64,000 bases of DNA, from the NCBI GenBank assembly GCA_907165065.1, contig OU015541.1, positions 3,658,001 through 3,722,000 of the forward strand, in the 5' to 3' direction. The stretch's first letter is position 1; each line of letters starts with the position of its first letter. Source of the DNA: Caprimulgus europaeus (Eukaryota; Chordata; Aves; Caprimulgiformes; Caprimulgidae). Made by a program: the position numbers and the translations under genes. Shown here in pieces: positions 12,242 through 26,629 of the stretch. Below the pieces are notes generated by a model, which worked only from the letters and a program-made list of their open reading frames with translations, did not search any database and had not been told where the DNA came from.

Positions 12242-15200
12242 TCATTAGCAGTGTTCCTTAGCAGCCCCTTTTCATTAACTTCCCTGTGCTACCACTTTCA
12301 GCAAACACGCTGCTGCCTTCACAGCACATCTCCAGCCTACAGCTCCTTTCTCCTCATCTGACCCCAGAGCAGTTGAGTTCTGGAGGGAGCCTGGTGAGGT
12401 GGCAATGGGGCTATTTTGGATTAAGAGGAGGAGGGGTGACTTCCAGCTTCATGGAGTATTCCTTCCTCTACCATTGTTGGCCTTGCTCAGAGCAAGGATG
12501 CTCCAGCTTGCATTCTTCTAGTGATCTTGGCCAGGCCAGCATGGCCGGAGCAATTCCACAAATAGAAAGGTTGCAAGGCACCACTTTGCACTTTTTCCAG
12601 CTAATTTTAGGTAATTAAATTGCTAAAGTGCTTGGTACATGGTTTCCCTCTTTGATCAAGAACATACATGGAGTTAGAGGAGATAAATGTGTGCATCTGC
12701 AAGAGTTGCTGTCTGGAGCCAGTGCATCCAGCTGGGGCTCCCAGTGGGAATGGTACCAGGGACTGCAATAAGAATGTCCAGATCTGAGAGGATCTTCTTG
12801 GAAAGACAGAGAGATGGAGAGAGAGGGCTGTGATCAATGGGTAACAGCAACCCATGATGTAAATCAGCTCATGGAAGTGGCAGCAGAACAGCAGTGGCTG
12901 ATGCTGTAGGTGGTAACTTGTGGTATGAGAGGGGAAAAAAAAATATTGACAATTTTGCAATGGGCTAATTGAAATTCAAAGGAGTATGAGCCAGCATAAG
13001 CCTCAGCTGGGTGATGGGATCATGGAAAGAGCAGAGCTGGCAAGTGGAACTGCAGTATTTCTCAGACAGGAAAGCAAGGAGTAGCCCATCAGGTGGGTGA
13101 GGTTTCTCCCAGGTCTCTGATGCAGTCCCTGTTCTCAGCTGGGATGGATGGCTCTTCCCCAACCCACGTGACTTTCATTCCCAATGTGGGAAATGCTTTA
13201 AAATGCCTGTTTTGCCCACAAAGACTGCGACATATTTTCCCCTTTAAAATAATGTTTAATAAGAACTTTTTTTAAGGAATTAAAATACCAATAGAAGCAG
13301 GAGGGCATAAGCCAAACATTAAGAAAAAACCCCTGAGGATAAAATAAGTTTGTGAGCAATTTGGTCTTGAACTCTGTGGGAATTGGATGAGATCTGTGAA
13401 GTCTTCCCGGATATTCCTACATCATTTGGAGCCCTAAAAATAGCACAAAACTCGAATAGCCCGGATGACCTCCAAGTTTCTTTGCAAGGCACTTGCAGCG
13501 TAGCTAGAGTAGGTGAACACCCTGCGGCACATCTAGGTTTCAGAACCCCCTAATGAGGCAGTTGGGGGATTGCTAATTGGTTACTGGTCTTCGTTAGCAT
13601 CGGGCTTTGATGGATAGAGCTCCTGAGCTTGCATCTGCAATGAGCCAATAGTGATGGGGGACAGTGGCCTCTCTTGGAAATGTGAAGCGAGTCTGAAGGG
13701 TCCAATTAAGTTGGTCCCAGGGAGGGTGTTTCACAGCAGAGCGCAGCCCTCGCTGCCGCCGGCTGTGCTGGCCAGGAGCCCGCTGCAGTGATTTATTCTT
13801 GGGTTCTGCTCTTGCACAAGCCCCAGCGCTGACCCACGGGGCCCAGCAGCTCAGGGGAGGAGATGCAGGCGTATGCAGAAAGGTACTTAAACCAGAGGTC
13901 TGGGTTGAAACAAAGCAGCCAATTTCCTTTCACCACAGACAAGCCTTATCTCAGGAGATTAGGTTTGTCTCAAATGGAGCCTCTGGTGTCATAACCGCGC
14001 TCTTCCTGGGCAGATACAGGACATGTGCAAAAATCCCAGAGCAGCAGGCTGGGGTCTGGTTGTGGCTGTGGCTCATGAGCTCTGGCCTGGGTGGGGGGTG
14101 CTGGGACCAGGGAGTTTGGGGCTTTTTGGTGTTGCGGTTTAGAGAATGCACTTTAGAGAGTATGAGTGAACTGGCAGAGTGGAAAGTTCAAGGAAAACTA
14201 AACTTCTTGCTGGTCAGGATGCTCAACTTTTCTTACCAACTGCTCTGCACAGCCAGCTTGGCTTGTGCTCTACCTGAAACAGCTTCTGATTTCACGTTGA
14301 CCACCTGTTAGACTCAAGTTCATTATGTTCAGAGCTGTATGATGTCGTGTATGTTCCTTCACTGATTTTTTTTTTTCACTCTTAGTCCATTTAAAGGATT
14401 TTGATCTTATACCTGGCCTAAATCACAAGGTCTCTCATGTACCCTCCTCAGCTTTTCCTCCCCTGCATTCTTGTTCCACGAATCCATCTTGTGAATCTGA
14501 CAGCTCTACAAAGAGGAGAAATTAATCACTGTGTATTTTGTCTTGATTTTCCACCCTTCCACTCCAGCTTGTTGGGAGGTCGATGTTATATCCTTTGGGA
14601 TTTGTTAACCCAATGGAGAGAGGTCTCCTGCCTCTCTGTGTTGCAGGTTTCTTTCTCTCACTGCCCAAGTTTGGGAGGTGTTGAAGGCAGCGTGATGATG
14701 GGGAGATACAATGAGCTACAGGACGCGGTTGCAGGGTCATGCTGGCTCCAGGGAGTTGGAGACAGTTTCAAACCAAAATCCTTTCTTGAAGGATGGGTTA
14801 GAAAATTGCCAAGCATTCTATCTCATAGGAGCTTGAGAGTGAGCTTGGGTTACCTACCTTCTTGAGTCAGACTCTTCTTTCTGACTGTGCCCATTTCTTG
14901 GCTTGGCTTGAAATGCCTTCAAGGCTTCTGCACTGGTAGGCACTCTGTCTTTATTGGGGTGCAATTTAACCACAAATGGTGTTCACTGAGCTGAGGCATC
15001 AGCAGTAGATCAGTAGTAGGTGCCACATTCTGTGCCACACAGAGATTTACTTCAGCACTCCCAAGCTGATCTTCAGTGGCCCACGCTGTTTCCATACAGA
15101 AATTGCGCAAAAATGGATGGCTGTGCCGTGCTGCTGCGGGTTTTTAATTGCACAGCAGAAGAAATGAAGTGGTATGAAAGGTCAGACCAGATCTCTTAGC

Positions 15201-18200
15201 AAGGAGCTGTTTGCTGTTTGAAGGAAGTTGAGGAATTTTGGCCCAGTGCATGCTGAAATTCCTGCTTGGTTGTGTGGGAGCTTTGGCTCGGGGGAGGCAG
15301 CTCTGCTCACAAATCCATTGAGGCTTCGTTCTGACTTTTATTTATAAGGACACAAACACTTTGCATCTTGCAAGCTTTGTTGTGCCTGCCCAAACCAGTG
15401 GTGGCTTCCAAGAATGGGAATCAGGAGCCATGCAGAAGAGCCCCTCTGCTCTCCCCAGCCTCCTCCCAGGAAGGGCAGAGCCTGGAGGACCCAAGTACAC
15501 CAGAGGCTTTGAGTTCTGCTGAGCTGGACCATGGACCTGTGCTTTCTCACAGCTGTGCCCATACATCTGGGTCTGGAATGTGCCATGTTTTAATTACTTG
15601 CTTTCATTGTGATTGCTGCCAAAGTCACAGATTCCTTCTATATGTTTTAAAAGCAAACAGTCCAGGGCTGGGGACACTCTATTTTCTGCATCTCAGCACA
15701 CATGCAGCTGGGGGAACAGTTAACCAAGTTCACTGAGAGCTGGTAAATTATACTCAGAGGAAATAGGAAATTGGGAGCAGTGCTAAGCTCTGACTGGCAA
15801 AGTCTTGGTGAAATCTTCTTGTGGCATGTTGTCCTTGGCTGGTAGAGAGATGAACATGGTCTTTTAATGGGACTCTTTCTTTTTCTTGTGCTCAAGGCCA
15901 GAGTTTCTACCTTGCATGTTGAGAAACAGGAGGTGCTAGGCAGGGCTGTCATTATGAAGTATTACAGCTCTTGACTTCAAGCCCTTTCTCTCTCTGCCCC
16001 AGGAATGGATGCCCAGGGAGACCTTACAGGCTGGATCTACAGCTACTGGGACAGTTTGGTTCTAGGTAGGGCCTGGGCTGGGCTCTCCTTCCAGCCGTGC
16101 AAGTGCTTGTTGTGCAGTGATGGTCAGTCTCTGGGGAAGAAATGAGGGACGAGTTTTTCTCTAGAGCTGAACCTTCTTCTCTTTTCACAACAAGAAGTAA
16201 TGGATAGATGGAGGTTTTTAGCCATGTGGGCAGAGGTTCTGGTACCATACTACTCAGTGCTCTCCTTCATACGTGGGTAGTGTCTGTTGTTCGAGTCTTC
16301 CTTCACAAAGCAACCAGTTGATGCTCTTGAAATATGGGTGTAAGATTGTTCCCTGAGCAAAGGAGGCATTGGGGTGAGCTGCTCTTGAGGGAGGTTGTCC
16401 ATGTCAACAGGAACATTGGAGAATGACGCAGATGGGTGCAGATTGAAGTGGACTTAAAAGGTTTATTTGTAGAGCAGTGTCATACTGGAGCTCACTGTGA
16501 GGCACTGAGCCCCTCATCCTGGTCATGGGGACCTGCCATGTCCTTCCAGGCCAGAGATGTGCTCATTGTCTAAAATTTGCCATGGTAGGGTGGGATGCTT
16601 CAAGGAGTTGTTGGGTTTTTTGGGGGTTTCTTTTCCATTAGCCTCTTGAAGTCTAGCTGGCATTAAAAACTGAGTCAGTGCTTTCCCATTAATTACAATA
16701 AAAATACTCTCCTTGTGTGTGTGAACTGGCAGCTCCCTGAAGAGTCTGCTGCTCCTTGCTGTCTCAAATAACTGCTGTCACATTACATCCCTCAAGTCAT
16801 ACTTTTTCTGAACAATTTCAGATTTTGGATGCAAGCACACCAGTTAGTATTAGCAAGCAGAAACTCCCTGGTTTTTCTATTTATAGAAGAGCACATATTT
16901 CTGTATGTTTTGGGAATACTAGAGTTTTTGCTGGTATAGTTTCCATTTTGCTAAAATTAGTCACAAACTCCTGCTAGTTTGAAGCAGGAGAATTAAGGCA
17001 ACAGACCAAGGGCCTTTGAAAATTAGCCCCAAGAACAATGTGGGGTGGTTTTGTGCTCAAAGCCATCATCATGAAGGTGGCTGGATTTATTTAGCTGTCT
17101 GGATTTGGGTGACTTCCAGTTAAATTCCTCTATAACAGTAAGTCTTTCTGGGACATCTGCTCGTTGCTCAGCCATCTACACGAAGCTGCTTGCAAGCAGT
17201 TAGGACGCTACTTCACAGTGAGACCATCGATGCCTACCTGTTAGTGCACCTTGTGCCTCCATGACCCTGGAGATTGATGTTCAAATGTTCCTTTTTTTCT
17301 TCTTTGAGACACATTTTTCCTTACTCCTCTTTTCAAGTAATACAAGATTTTACTGGGAGGAGGACCCTGGTATGAACTGCTGCTGATCCTGCCAGCAACT
17401 AATTATGATGCAGATATTTTCCCAGAACACCCAACTCCTAAAAAAAGCATTCCCAGAAGCTTCCTTGAAGCATTTAACAGTCAAAGACAATTGACACCTC
17501 AAGGTAAATACTCTGAGAATCTGAAATCCTGATTATAGTTACCTTGTCTTATCTGTAAAGCTTTAAGAAGTTTTCAAGGGCATCTTTGCAGCCACCACTG
17601 TGCTGGGCTTCTTCTGGTGTTTGCAAGAGGATTAAAGCAACTGGAGAGGGTTGCAGTCCTCATGGTTGGGGCATGGACTCCTCTCCATGCTCTATGGCTT
17701 CAGTTTGCTCCTGTGCTTGTCCCCCCTGCCAGCGTTTGTCCCCCTTAACAAGGGGGACACTTGGCCCTTCCCTGAGGGTGTGCAAGTTCAAGGTTGAGCT
17801 AAAAGACAAATATTTAAGTCTTGTCTCTAAGGGGTTACTTTACACTTCTCCCAGCAACCTAGAAAGTGCAAAGGCCATCTCAGCCAAGTGCAGGATATCT
17901 CCTAATGCACAGTGAAAGCCTAGTGTGGGCGAAGTCCTTATCTGTAAGTGACTGAAGCCTCATCCTGAGGAATTCCAGCCATCCCCTCCTGTCCTGACTG
18001 CCTTTTGCTCTGCTGTGATGCTGCCCTTTTCCTATGCTCATCTTGGGCATGTCTGGCTGCAGTAAGTGACACTTGGGTGGCTGTTGGGTGAACACAGAAA
18101 GGGCTGGTTCTGGGTTCAGAAGGGACCCCACTTGCTGGGGTTTAAGCCCAGGCATGTGCTGGAGCATGAACAGGTTGGTGTGTCAGCATCCCCTGAATGC

Positions 18201-21024
18201 TGCCTGTGTGACACTTGCTGTTTGTGGCTCCAGGCAGGCACAGATGGAACAGGATGGTCCCCAAACCCCACGTCCTGGTCAGACTCCTCCACATCTCTCT
18301 CCTCAGTGTCAGCCTGCTGTGTACCAGGCTCTTGCTGCTGCCCTGTTGCTGCTCATTTCTAAGACTTCCAAATCTTCAGGTCAGCACTGTGGAGGCTCAT
18401 CAAGCCACAACTGATGGCACCGCTTTGTCCTGCCCTGTGCCAAGCACCACGGATTTGATCCCCCAAGGATTTTTGGCAGGAGGTACGTGTGGTGCTGGCT
18501 TGGGGGGGGACAATCACACAGGAGGATGCTGTGAAAATAAAGCAGCACTGTGTGTGAAATTAGTGAAGGAGCCAAATCCTTCTTAGAAGTGATGCTTAAA
18601 GAAAAAGTCCTTTGTGGAAGTGCTCTATCAGCTGTTCACCTAAGCCAAGCTGCTTAGAAAGGGAACAAGCGCTGTTTAGAAAATAACACTGTAAAATGTG
18701 GCCTTGCTGGTGGTTGTGACACTGAGCAGGGTTCACGCTGGCTGGTAGTTCTGACTCTGGTTTCTAGGGGAGTGTTTTCTTTGATCTCTCTCAATAAACC
18801 TCTGGAGTTTTGAGAGAAAAATTTGAAAATGAGTTGGTGCAAAACTCAGTCCCTTTTCCCCGAGTCTCGGCGCTCGCCTCTGCTCAGCGCTGCGGAGATG
18901 TTTGAACAGCTACAGCTTTGCAGCTCTGTCCTCTCCTCCAGGTATCTGGGACTTGGGTCTGTGCAGGGCTCTGGTGTGTGTCCTGAGCCAGACAGGGGCT
19001 GGCTGTCACCTCTTGGAGCAGCTGTGGGCTCAGGGTAGCTGGGACACTGCTGTCCCCAAGCCTCTGCCTTGTCCCAGACTTTCTGGAGGAAGCTAAGAGC
19101 TAACCCACCCCTGTGACTGGGGGAGGCACCTCTGGTTTCTCTCTAAGAGGCGTGGGGCACCCTGAAGGGTTTCTGAGCGTGGGTGTGATGAGTTGCAGCG
19201 GCCTCTGCAGACAGTGAAAGAGGATGGGTGGTTGTCCTGGTTTGTTTTCTTCTAAAACTTGCCTATCCAAATCTTGGGCTACAAGCACATGGGAACTTCT
19301 CATTCAGAACCCTGTAACCCTGCATGAATAATTTGGAAAAACATCATTTTTGAGAGTGAGGGCTGACTTTTGTGCTTTTTTTTTGTGTAGGATTTGTTTG
19401 GTCTCAGGGACTTGAGTATTTTATAAAAAATGACTGGATAAAAAGCCATGCCTGCTTGGAGAAGGAACACCTTTTTTTGTTGCCTAGAAGGGCTGAAATA
19501 GTTTTTGTGTGATTAGAAATAAAAGGTAGACACATACTTAGCCACAGCTAAATGTGAGAGATTTTAATAAAGGATTCTGATGGATGGGCTAGGAAGAAAG
19601 ACACCTGCCATAGGACAGCAGAAGCTCAGCAGGGGGACAGTGAGGCTGTTAATGAGTAAATCCATTGCTTCAATGAGAATAAATGATTACAGACAAAAGA
19701 TGCAAAAGGGGCAGATCACTGACCTAGAGGAATTGAAAGCAAGTCAGAAGCTCTCTGGCTTTCCGGGGCTTTTTCACCTTCCACATACTTGTTTGCAGTG
19801 ATAAAAGGTACACAAAGAAGCTTGATCACTTATTAGTTTCAGCTTCTGCCACTGCTGGGCGGAGCAGATGTGGTGCCAGTGCTGCCGAGCGTTCCCAAGC
19901 CTGATGAGTGCTCACTGTGCCCACGGTAGCTGGGCAGCCGCTTGCCTGAGCGTGGGTGCCTGGGCTGGGGACAGGGGTGACCTTTTCCCCCTGGAGAGAT
20001 GCTTCCCTGGGACTGTGGACCAATAACCCCATCCAGGCTCTATTCTCTGCCACCTCTTCCAGGTGGGCTTGTGGCTGCAGTGTTGGACTAAGGCAGTGCC
20101 TGGGGGATGGATGGGCTTGGGATGAAGTGAAAGCATCAGTCACTTTTGAATGCTATGGGGTGAAAAAAGGGGGAAAAAAAATACCCAAGAACCAAAATCA
20201 CAAACAAAAACCCCATAAAACCATGCAACACTTTCTGCAGTGGTTCTGAAATGGTTCATCTGGGTTTTTTCCACTTTCCCTGCCTCAGCCTAGGATTTGA
20301 GGATGCCTGGAGCTGCTGTGCAGTGACCCAGACTGGGGAGCAGTACTCCCCAAAATGCTGCATGTGCCCGCTGAATGCTGAAGTCCTTCAGGCTGGCCAC
20401 TGCTCCCAGCCATGCTGTGTGTATCCAGGAGGTCTCACGTGCCCCTAGAGAGTGGGATTTATTTATTGCCCATGCACTGTGCTGTTGAGCTCCACCTGCT
20501 CGTCCGGGAAACCCCAAGCAGGAATACGGCAGCGCTGGTAATGCTCTCCACACGCACGCTCCACGGGGATATTTAACAGTGGTTAGGAAGAGATGAACTG
20601 CTTTGTTTTTACATGGTGTTATTTTAATAAGTCAACACCAAAGGTAATAAATCTGTCCTGCAGAAAATTAGAGAGTGGCTTACTACATAAACTACTCCTG
20701 CACGCGCCGGGGCTGGGAGCAGAGCTGTGCATAGCTCCTGGCCAGCATAGCCTGCTCGTACCTTTTTGTCAGAGGACCAAAAAAGGGCCTCTCTTGATGT
20801 TTGTCAAAATGTAGTTGCCAATGTTACAACAATTTTGAAGATTTAGTTTGCTTGTTGAACGCTGCTGTAGGGCTTTGTGGCACCTTGGAGGAATACGAGT
20901 GTGGCTTCAGTGAAAAACCCTCAGTAAAGAAGGATGGGTGGTGGCTGGGTCTGGTTTGCTGTGTGTGCTTCCCAGAGCTGGAAAACTGAAGTCAGTGTCT
21001 GAAGGGAGGGAAGGGAGGAGAAAC

Positions 21025-21400
21025 AGCCTGGAGAAAAGAAGGCTCCAGGGAGACCTCATTGTGGCCTTTCACTACTTAAAGGGGGCCGATAAGAAAGATG
21101 GGGACAGAGTTTTTAGAAGGGACTTTAGTGATGGGACAAGGAGTCATGGTTTTAAACTAAAAGAGAGGAGATTTAGACTGGATGTAAGGAAGATATTTTG
21201 TACACTGAGGGTGGTGAAACCCTGGCCCAGGTTGCCCAAAGAGGTGATAGAAGCCCCATCCCTGGAAACATTCAAGGTCAGGTTGGACGGGGCTCTGAGC
21301 AACCTGATCTGATTGAAGATGTCCCTGCTCACTGCAGGGGGAGGTGGACTACATGACCTTGAAAAGTCCCTTCCAACCCAAACCATTCCATGGTTATATA
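21025..21400 (+). mobile_element. CR1 LINE fragment, sense
   Basis: AGCCTGGAGAAAAGAAGGCT, CAGGGAGACCTCATTGTGGC, ACCCTGGCCCAGGTTGCCC, then TCCCTTCCAACCCAAACC. Typical CR1 3' part, with a degenerate terminus (ATTCCATGG). Confidence 0.94.
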
Positions 21401-24400
21401 TGCAAGTTTGCCATCATGTGCTGCTTACACAGCAGGGTAGATGGGAGGGTGGATGGAGAATGTGCTGCTCCAGCAGCAGCTGAGTTTCTCTTGCCTTTCT
21501 GGGTCCTGGATTTACGCTTCAAATCTTCGTGCTTTCACACTGGGCAGTAATCAGAATTATATTTTCATGGGATTTTGGTGCTGGATAAAGCTGCCCATCA
21601 CCCAAACGTGCAAAGGGATGGAGTGGGTGGGAGATGGAGGAAATGCCCTCATCTCCATCTTCCTCTCCTGGCTCCAAGACTTGCTCCATCCTTCCAGGCT
21701 CTGGGGCAGCCACAAGTGATTGTTACCAAGGAAACGTGCTTCAAAACCACTAACAGCAACCTCATCTAGATGTAAGGATGTTACTATTTTCAAAGAAAGT
21801 TGTTTGCTAATTAAAATACTCCTGTCAGAATTTCCTGGCTGAAAACTCCTTTCATGAAATCCCAGCTGGTGGTTGGCAGTTGAGTTGTACCTGATGCACT
21901 TTCAGAGGTGGTGAGAGCAAGAGATCTGCTTGCCTGGAGACAACTGTGTGCATCAGATCTCCTCCATGGAGAAGGGAAAAAAAAATGCTTAAGAGGCTGA
22001 GAGCATAGAGATTTTTATTCATCTGACTGATAATAGGAGCTAAATAAAGGCTTTATAAAAAAAACCCCGACCATTTCTCTCTCAATATTGGTTGGGCAGA
22101 ACTGTACTGGAACTAAACATGGAATGAAAAGTCTGGCTTTTCTGCCAGCTCTATTTTTAGAGCTACTGCTCCGTCTCTGTATCTCCCTGAGTTTTCTCAG
22201 CATCTGTACTTGAAGCAGGCAATCTGCCTTTATTTTTTCCGGCAGGCTGTGATATTCTGCAAGATAAGGATGTTGGATGGAGGGGCAGTGGACTCCACAG
22301 ATTGGACAAAAATCCCTCAGCATACCAGGATGCGGGTCCTGTTCCAGGATCAGGTTCACTGTGGTCGTCACAGACTCCTGAACATTTTCTGGGCTCTGTG
22401 TAGGAATGACCCTAACCCTGACATGCTGGAGGGCAGTGGGTGTGCAATACTGGCTGGCTTCTTTGTGCCCCAAAGTTGTGGTCATGACTGGAATAAAATT
22501 CAGCAGCAGTGCTAACGATGGGTTTGGGTATGGAGCAGAGGAACCATGTTTGGCTTTGAGAGCAGGAGCAGGATAGGGATATCCAAACAGGGCTTCAGCT
22601 GAGATACTGTGGCTGATTGAGCAAGAACCCAGAGGTTCTTGTTCTTTCCTGTGAAAATAAGCAATGAAAGATAAAAATTTAGCCCGCTAGCCCTGGTCTT
22701 GGATATTTAACCCTGCTAAGGAGGGTGGGACTGGCCTGTCAGAGAGCTCCCAGCAAGCATGATCACAGTTCTCCTCAGTGCCCAGTGGGTGTATGTATGT
22801 GTACATGCACAAACCCACATCTCCTGTCTGAAATGCACTGAAACCAGCTCTGTCTTGGTCTTTCAGCTGGAGAGGGCTGGTGTAGGGGTCACGAGCCTGC
22901 ACACTGCCTGACCCTGCCCCAGGAGCGCCAGGGCTTGCAAGCAGCAGCACTAGTTCTTTTTTGGCTGTTATTTTCACTTTATAAAGCACTGAGCCCTAGG
23001 CTTGGGTTTGTGTTAACTTTCAGTGTTTGTGCAAAAAACAACTCTCACTGTGCACCAATTTGACTGGATTGAACCCCGTGCTCTCCAGAGGCAGGGGAGG
23101 AGTGGACATGAAACTGGACAGCAAGGAATTCTTGGGGGGTTGACTGACTATAAATCCATAGCTGGCTGCCTTTGCAAAAATGCAGCAGATAGGGACATGC
23201 CTCACATTTCTAGTTTTACGTTTGTGGTTGCTCTTCATTCAGAGAGTTTCCCTCTGAGGGTGAGGACAGAAATGCACACCTTGCTCTTCCAAAGTGCTAA
23301 GAACAAGTGATGTCTTGAAAGCATCTTTCCTCTGTGGATCTCAAAGCAGTTTAGACATGCCACAAGTAAAACTACACAGTGCTTCTGTGAAAGTGATCTT
23401 TCCTCTGGGTCGAGGGAAGCTCTGAGTGTGTGTCTCAGACCTGACTGATGGTTTTCACTAAGATGAGTTAGAGGCAGCTGAGAGGATCTTCACTGTCAGG
23501 TGCTTCCCATCACTTCAAGCTGGGTACCAGAAAATCAGTCATCAATTTCACTGATTGAAAATAGTTTCCTGATGTTGGGGTTAGGCTGTCTTGTTTGACA
23601 GTGATTCCTTCCTCCACAGCACAAAGCAGGCACTGGTCTTCTTACTGTTCTTCAGAGGTTTCACACCAGAACATCTCTCCAACTGTATCCTGCACAGCTC
23701 CTGCCTTCAAAGACCACTCTCTCAAGCTGTCCTTTCTTCATAGTTTCCCTTCATTCCTGCCTACTTCTGGTTTTGTTCTCTTGCTTTTGCTGCTGTCTAT
23801 TAGTTGTAAGGCTTTATCATATGGGAACACAATCTTATATCAGAGTCTGTCCTTCTAAACAGTGAAATGAGGCTCTTTCTCAAGGAGCTCCAGGCTGAAG
23901 TTTGAGACAACGTGTAACAGATGGGGAGATGGTCTGGGTTTGGCCTGACACATCTGTCTGCAGCTGCCTGCTGTGGTCTTGCTGTGTCCTTCAGCTGTGG
24001 GCAGTTGGTGAAGGGGTGATGGATGCTGTGTTTGTGTAGACAGCACACGGGGCTCTGCTTCAGCTCGGGGGCTGTTAGATGTAGGTGTTACAAATACAAA
24101 ACAATCGTCCCTTTGCAGTGAGTGTAAACCCCAGTTTATGGAGGATAGAAAAGGTACTAAGAATGCAGAGACCATCTTTTCAGAGGCAGAGTGTGGGTGT
24201 CAGGTGTCTGCTAGAGCCGCAGAGCTCTGGTAGCTCTGAAAGCAGAGTTAGCACCAGAACAGTCATTTGAACGTGTAACCCCACAGGGTGCTGGAGTTTG
24301 CAGTATTGCTTTGTTCTATCAGTGCTGTGTTTTGGTGTGAAAAGGCAGGTTATCCCTTTTGCAGCCCATCAACTCTCCCAGTGCCTGAGACCAGGACACA

Positions 24401-26054
24401 AGCAGGTACACTGGAGCCCCGAGTGAATTTTGTCCAGCTAAAGGCTGTGCCAGATTCCAGCAGGAGCATTAATGTATTCCCTCTAGAATAAAGCTGGAGG
24501 AGGATATGCAGTGAAGGGAAGGTGTAACATCACTGGCTGGTACTCAGCTCTGTTCCCATGCCAGGAGGCAGATGTTAAGCTGTGAGAACAGGTCCTGCAG
24601 AGAAAGCAGCTGCCTGAGCTGAAGCCTCTTGGGTTTCACTGGCAAATAATAGCTCTGCTGACAGAGTAAGCGGGCAGAAAATGCTGCTCCTCCAGAAAAA
24701 GCTTAGTCCCATATGCCTTGATGACACATAGGTTGCAGAGGGGAATTTAGGCAGCATTTAGAAGTCTGTGTTTCTTCAGTTTTTAGCTACATGAAAAGGA
24801 TGTTTGTTTCCCCCTTGATTGGGGTCACAAGTCTTCTGGTAGCAGGGAACTGTGTTGGGTGACCATCTTGATTTCTTCATTCTGGATGGCACCAGTGCAA
24901 ACCTTGAGAGTGGTGACAAACCCCACCCTCTTGTCCATTCACAGCTGGAGAATGGCATCTGACCTGCTGTGCTTCAGGGTCACACAGATTTCCCAACTGG
25001 ATTTGGTTCACTCCTCCCCGAGCTTCGCTCTTGAGCCCCCCTTAAACCCAGGTGTAAGTTCAGGTGCCACCAGGCTGCAACCAGAGAAATCCCTGAGAAG
25101 TGGAGGAGAGGCTGCCTGGGAGCCAGAGGAGCATCTGGCAGGAGCCTGAGGAAGTTTTTGTCTGTGTGTCCTGCTGAGGAGGAGACTGAGCTGGTGTCAA
25201 TCCGCAGGGCTGCACCCCTCCTCTTGCTCCATCCCCACACAACAGTGCTTGGACCCCCTTGTCTGAATGACCATCACAAGACATGTACTTCATGGATGAC
25301 TTGGTAGACTGAAATGCCTCTTCCTTGTTTTCATTTCCCCTTAAAAAGTCTCCTACTGATTGTCAGGGCTGTTTTGGAGGCACATTGTTATTAATACTTG
25401 CCCTCTGGCTCGACAACGTGTGTGGCTGGGGCAGGGCTGAGGTGCAGGCTCTGTTCTGACCCTCCTGCAGCTGGTGCTGGTGGGGTGGGTGGGCTGAGGT
25501 GGGCACAGAGCTGTCCTTTTCCCCCCCTTTGTAGAAGTGTCCCTCTGGGTACCTGTTAGTCTTTGGGGGATGTATGCTTGTACAGCAGCAGCTTTGTATG
25601 AGGAGGAACTCCTGAGCTATAAATCTCTGCTTTTCAAGCACTACACTCCCTTTTGGGTTGTTTTTGACATTAGGAATTTTCTCTGATAAGAGAACTTTAT
25701 TTGCCTTTAAATATCACTTTGTGACAGGATGATGGAGTGGGGATTCTTGGAGCGAGCCTGTGCCAGCCGGGGAAGGGAAATTCTGCTGGGGCTTTTGTTT
25801 CTCTCTAGCACTGACATTTTAGCTCTTTTAAAAGACTACGTTTATTTTATTCTTGGCAAGGGTGTGTGTGCACACACGCCAGTGTCCAGACAAATGGGAG
25901 CAGCAGGGTTAGAGCTGTGCTGAAGCCAAGTGGGTCTCCTGCTCTCCTCTCCTTGTGGAACCTGGGGAAGAGGAGCTGTGTTGGGGCTTTCCTGCAATCA
26001 ATTTACAAACACAGGTTGTGTGTGTGAAGCAGAGCTGCTGTGTAGAGAGCCTTT

Positions 26055-26077
26055 AAAAAAATAAATAAATAAATAAA
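26055..26077. repeat. (AAAT)n microsatellite
   Basis: An A run followed by four or so ATAA units; short simple repeat about 550 bp upstream of e1. Confidence 0.9.
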
Positions 26078-26629
26078 GGAATTTGTGATATTGTGTGCAA
26101 GGTGCAGTGGGATGTTCCCAGGCTGGCATGTGTGTCACCTGTTACCCCAAGGACATCCCAAAAGCCAGGTCCCCCAGAACAGTTCTGTAGCACTTGGCAG
26201 TTTTTCATCACCCCCTTGCAGAGCTTGGTGGTGGGAGCTGAGCCTTTGCTTGGCCAAGCCAGGATGAGATTCCCTCGACAGGGCTTTGGGAGAGCAGTGA
26301 CACTGGTTTATTGTGCTGCCTGCTTGGGTCAAGCTTAAATCGAAGGTGTCACCCAGCACAACGTCCTGAGTAGGGCTCGTAGCCACAAAGTCTGTGTTGT
26401 GTTTGCACTGGGCCTGGTGGGAGCTGAGCTCCCTAATCTGTCTCTCCAGCAGCCGCATCGTATCGCGATCCCTTTAGATACGGAGGATTTTGCTCCACGG
26501 GCTGCTGGTGAGCAGCAGGATCTGCAGAGCGCCAGCTCCTTTGTACATCTGGGATCTCTCTAAGCTCTCCCTGGTTTTCCTGGTGCCTCGAGCAGCCAAC
26601 TAACCCTGTTTTCTGTTCCTTTCTTTCAG

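Larger units (their letters stand above)
1..26629 (+). other. LAMA5: Long LAMA5 intron upstream of e1 (5' end outside window)
   Basis: No coding exon was recognised in this stretch. I looked for the residues that should precede e1 in LN, for example the WWQSP and NVTLDLGQ motifs, and did not find them, so the previous exon probably lies upstream of the window. A short exon without a start codon could be missed by eye. Contents recognised are CR1 fragments (7232-7303, 8813-9199, 11281-11556, 21025-21400), a T-rich tract near 6956, A/C-rich tracts near 12175 and 20160, and an (AAAT)n run near 26055. Open frames of 60-180 codons occur on both strands but resemble no family I know and lack splice-compatible context. 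The rest looks like ordinary unique intron sequence. Confidence 0.75.

Noticed and set aside
22015..22515. Overlapping antisense (156 codons) and sense (101 codons) open frames
   Set aside because: Neither shows a motif or splice pattern; possibly an old decayed repeat but not supportable.
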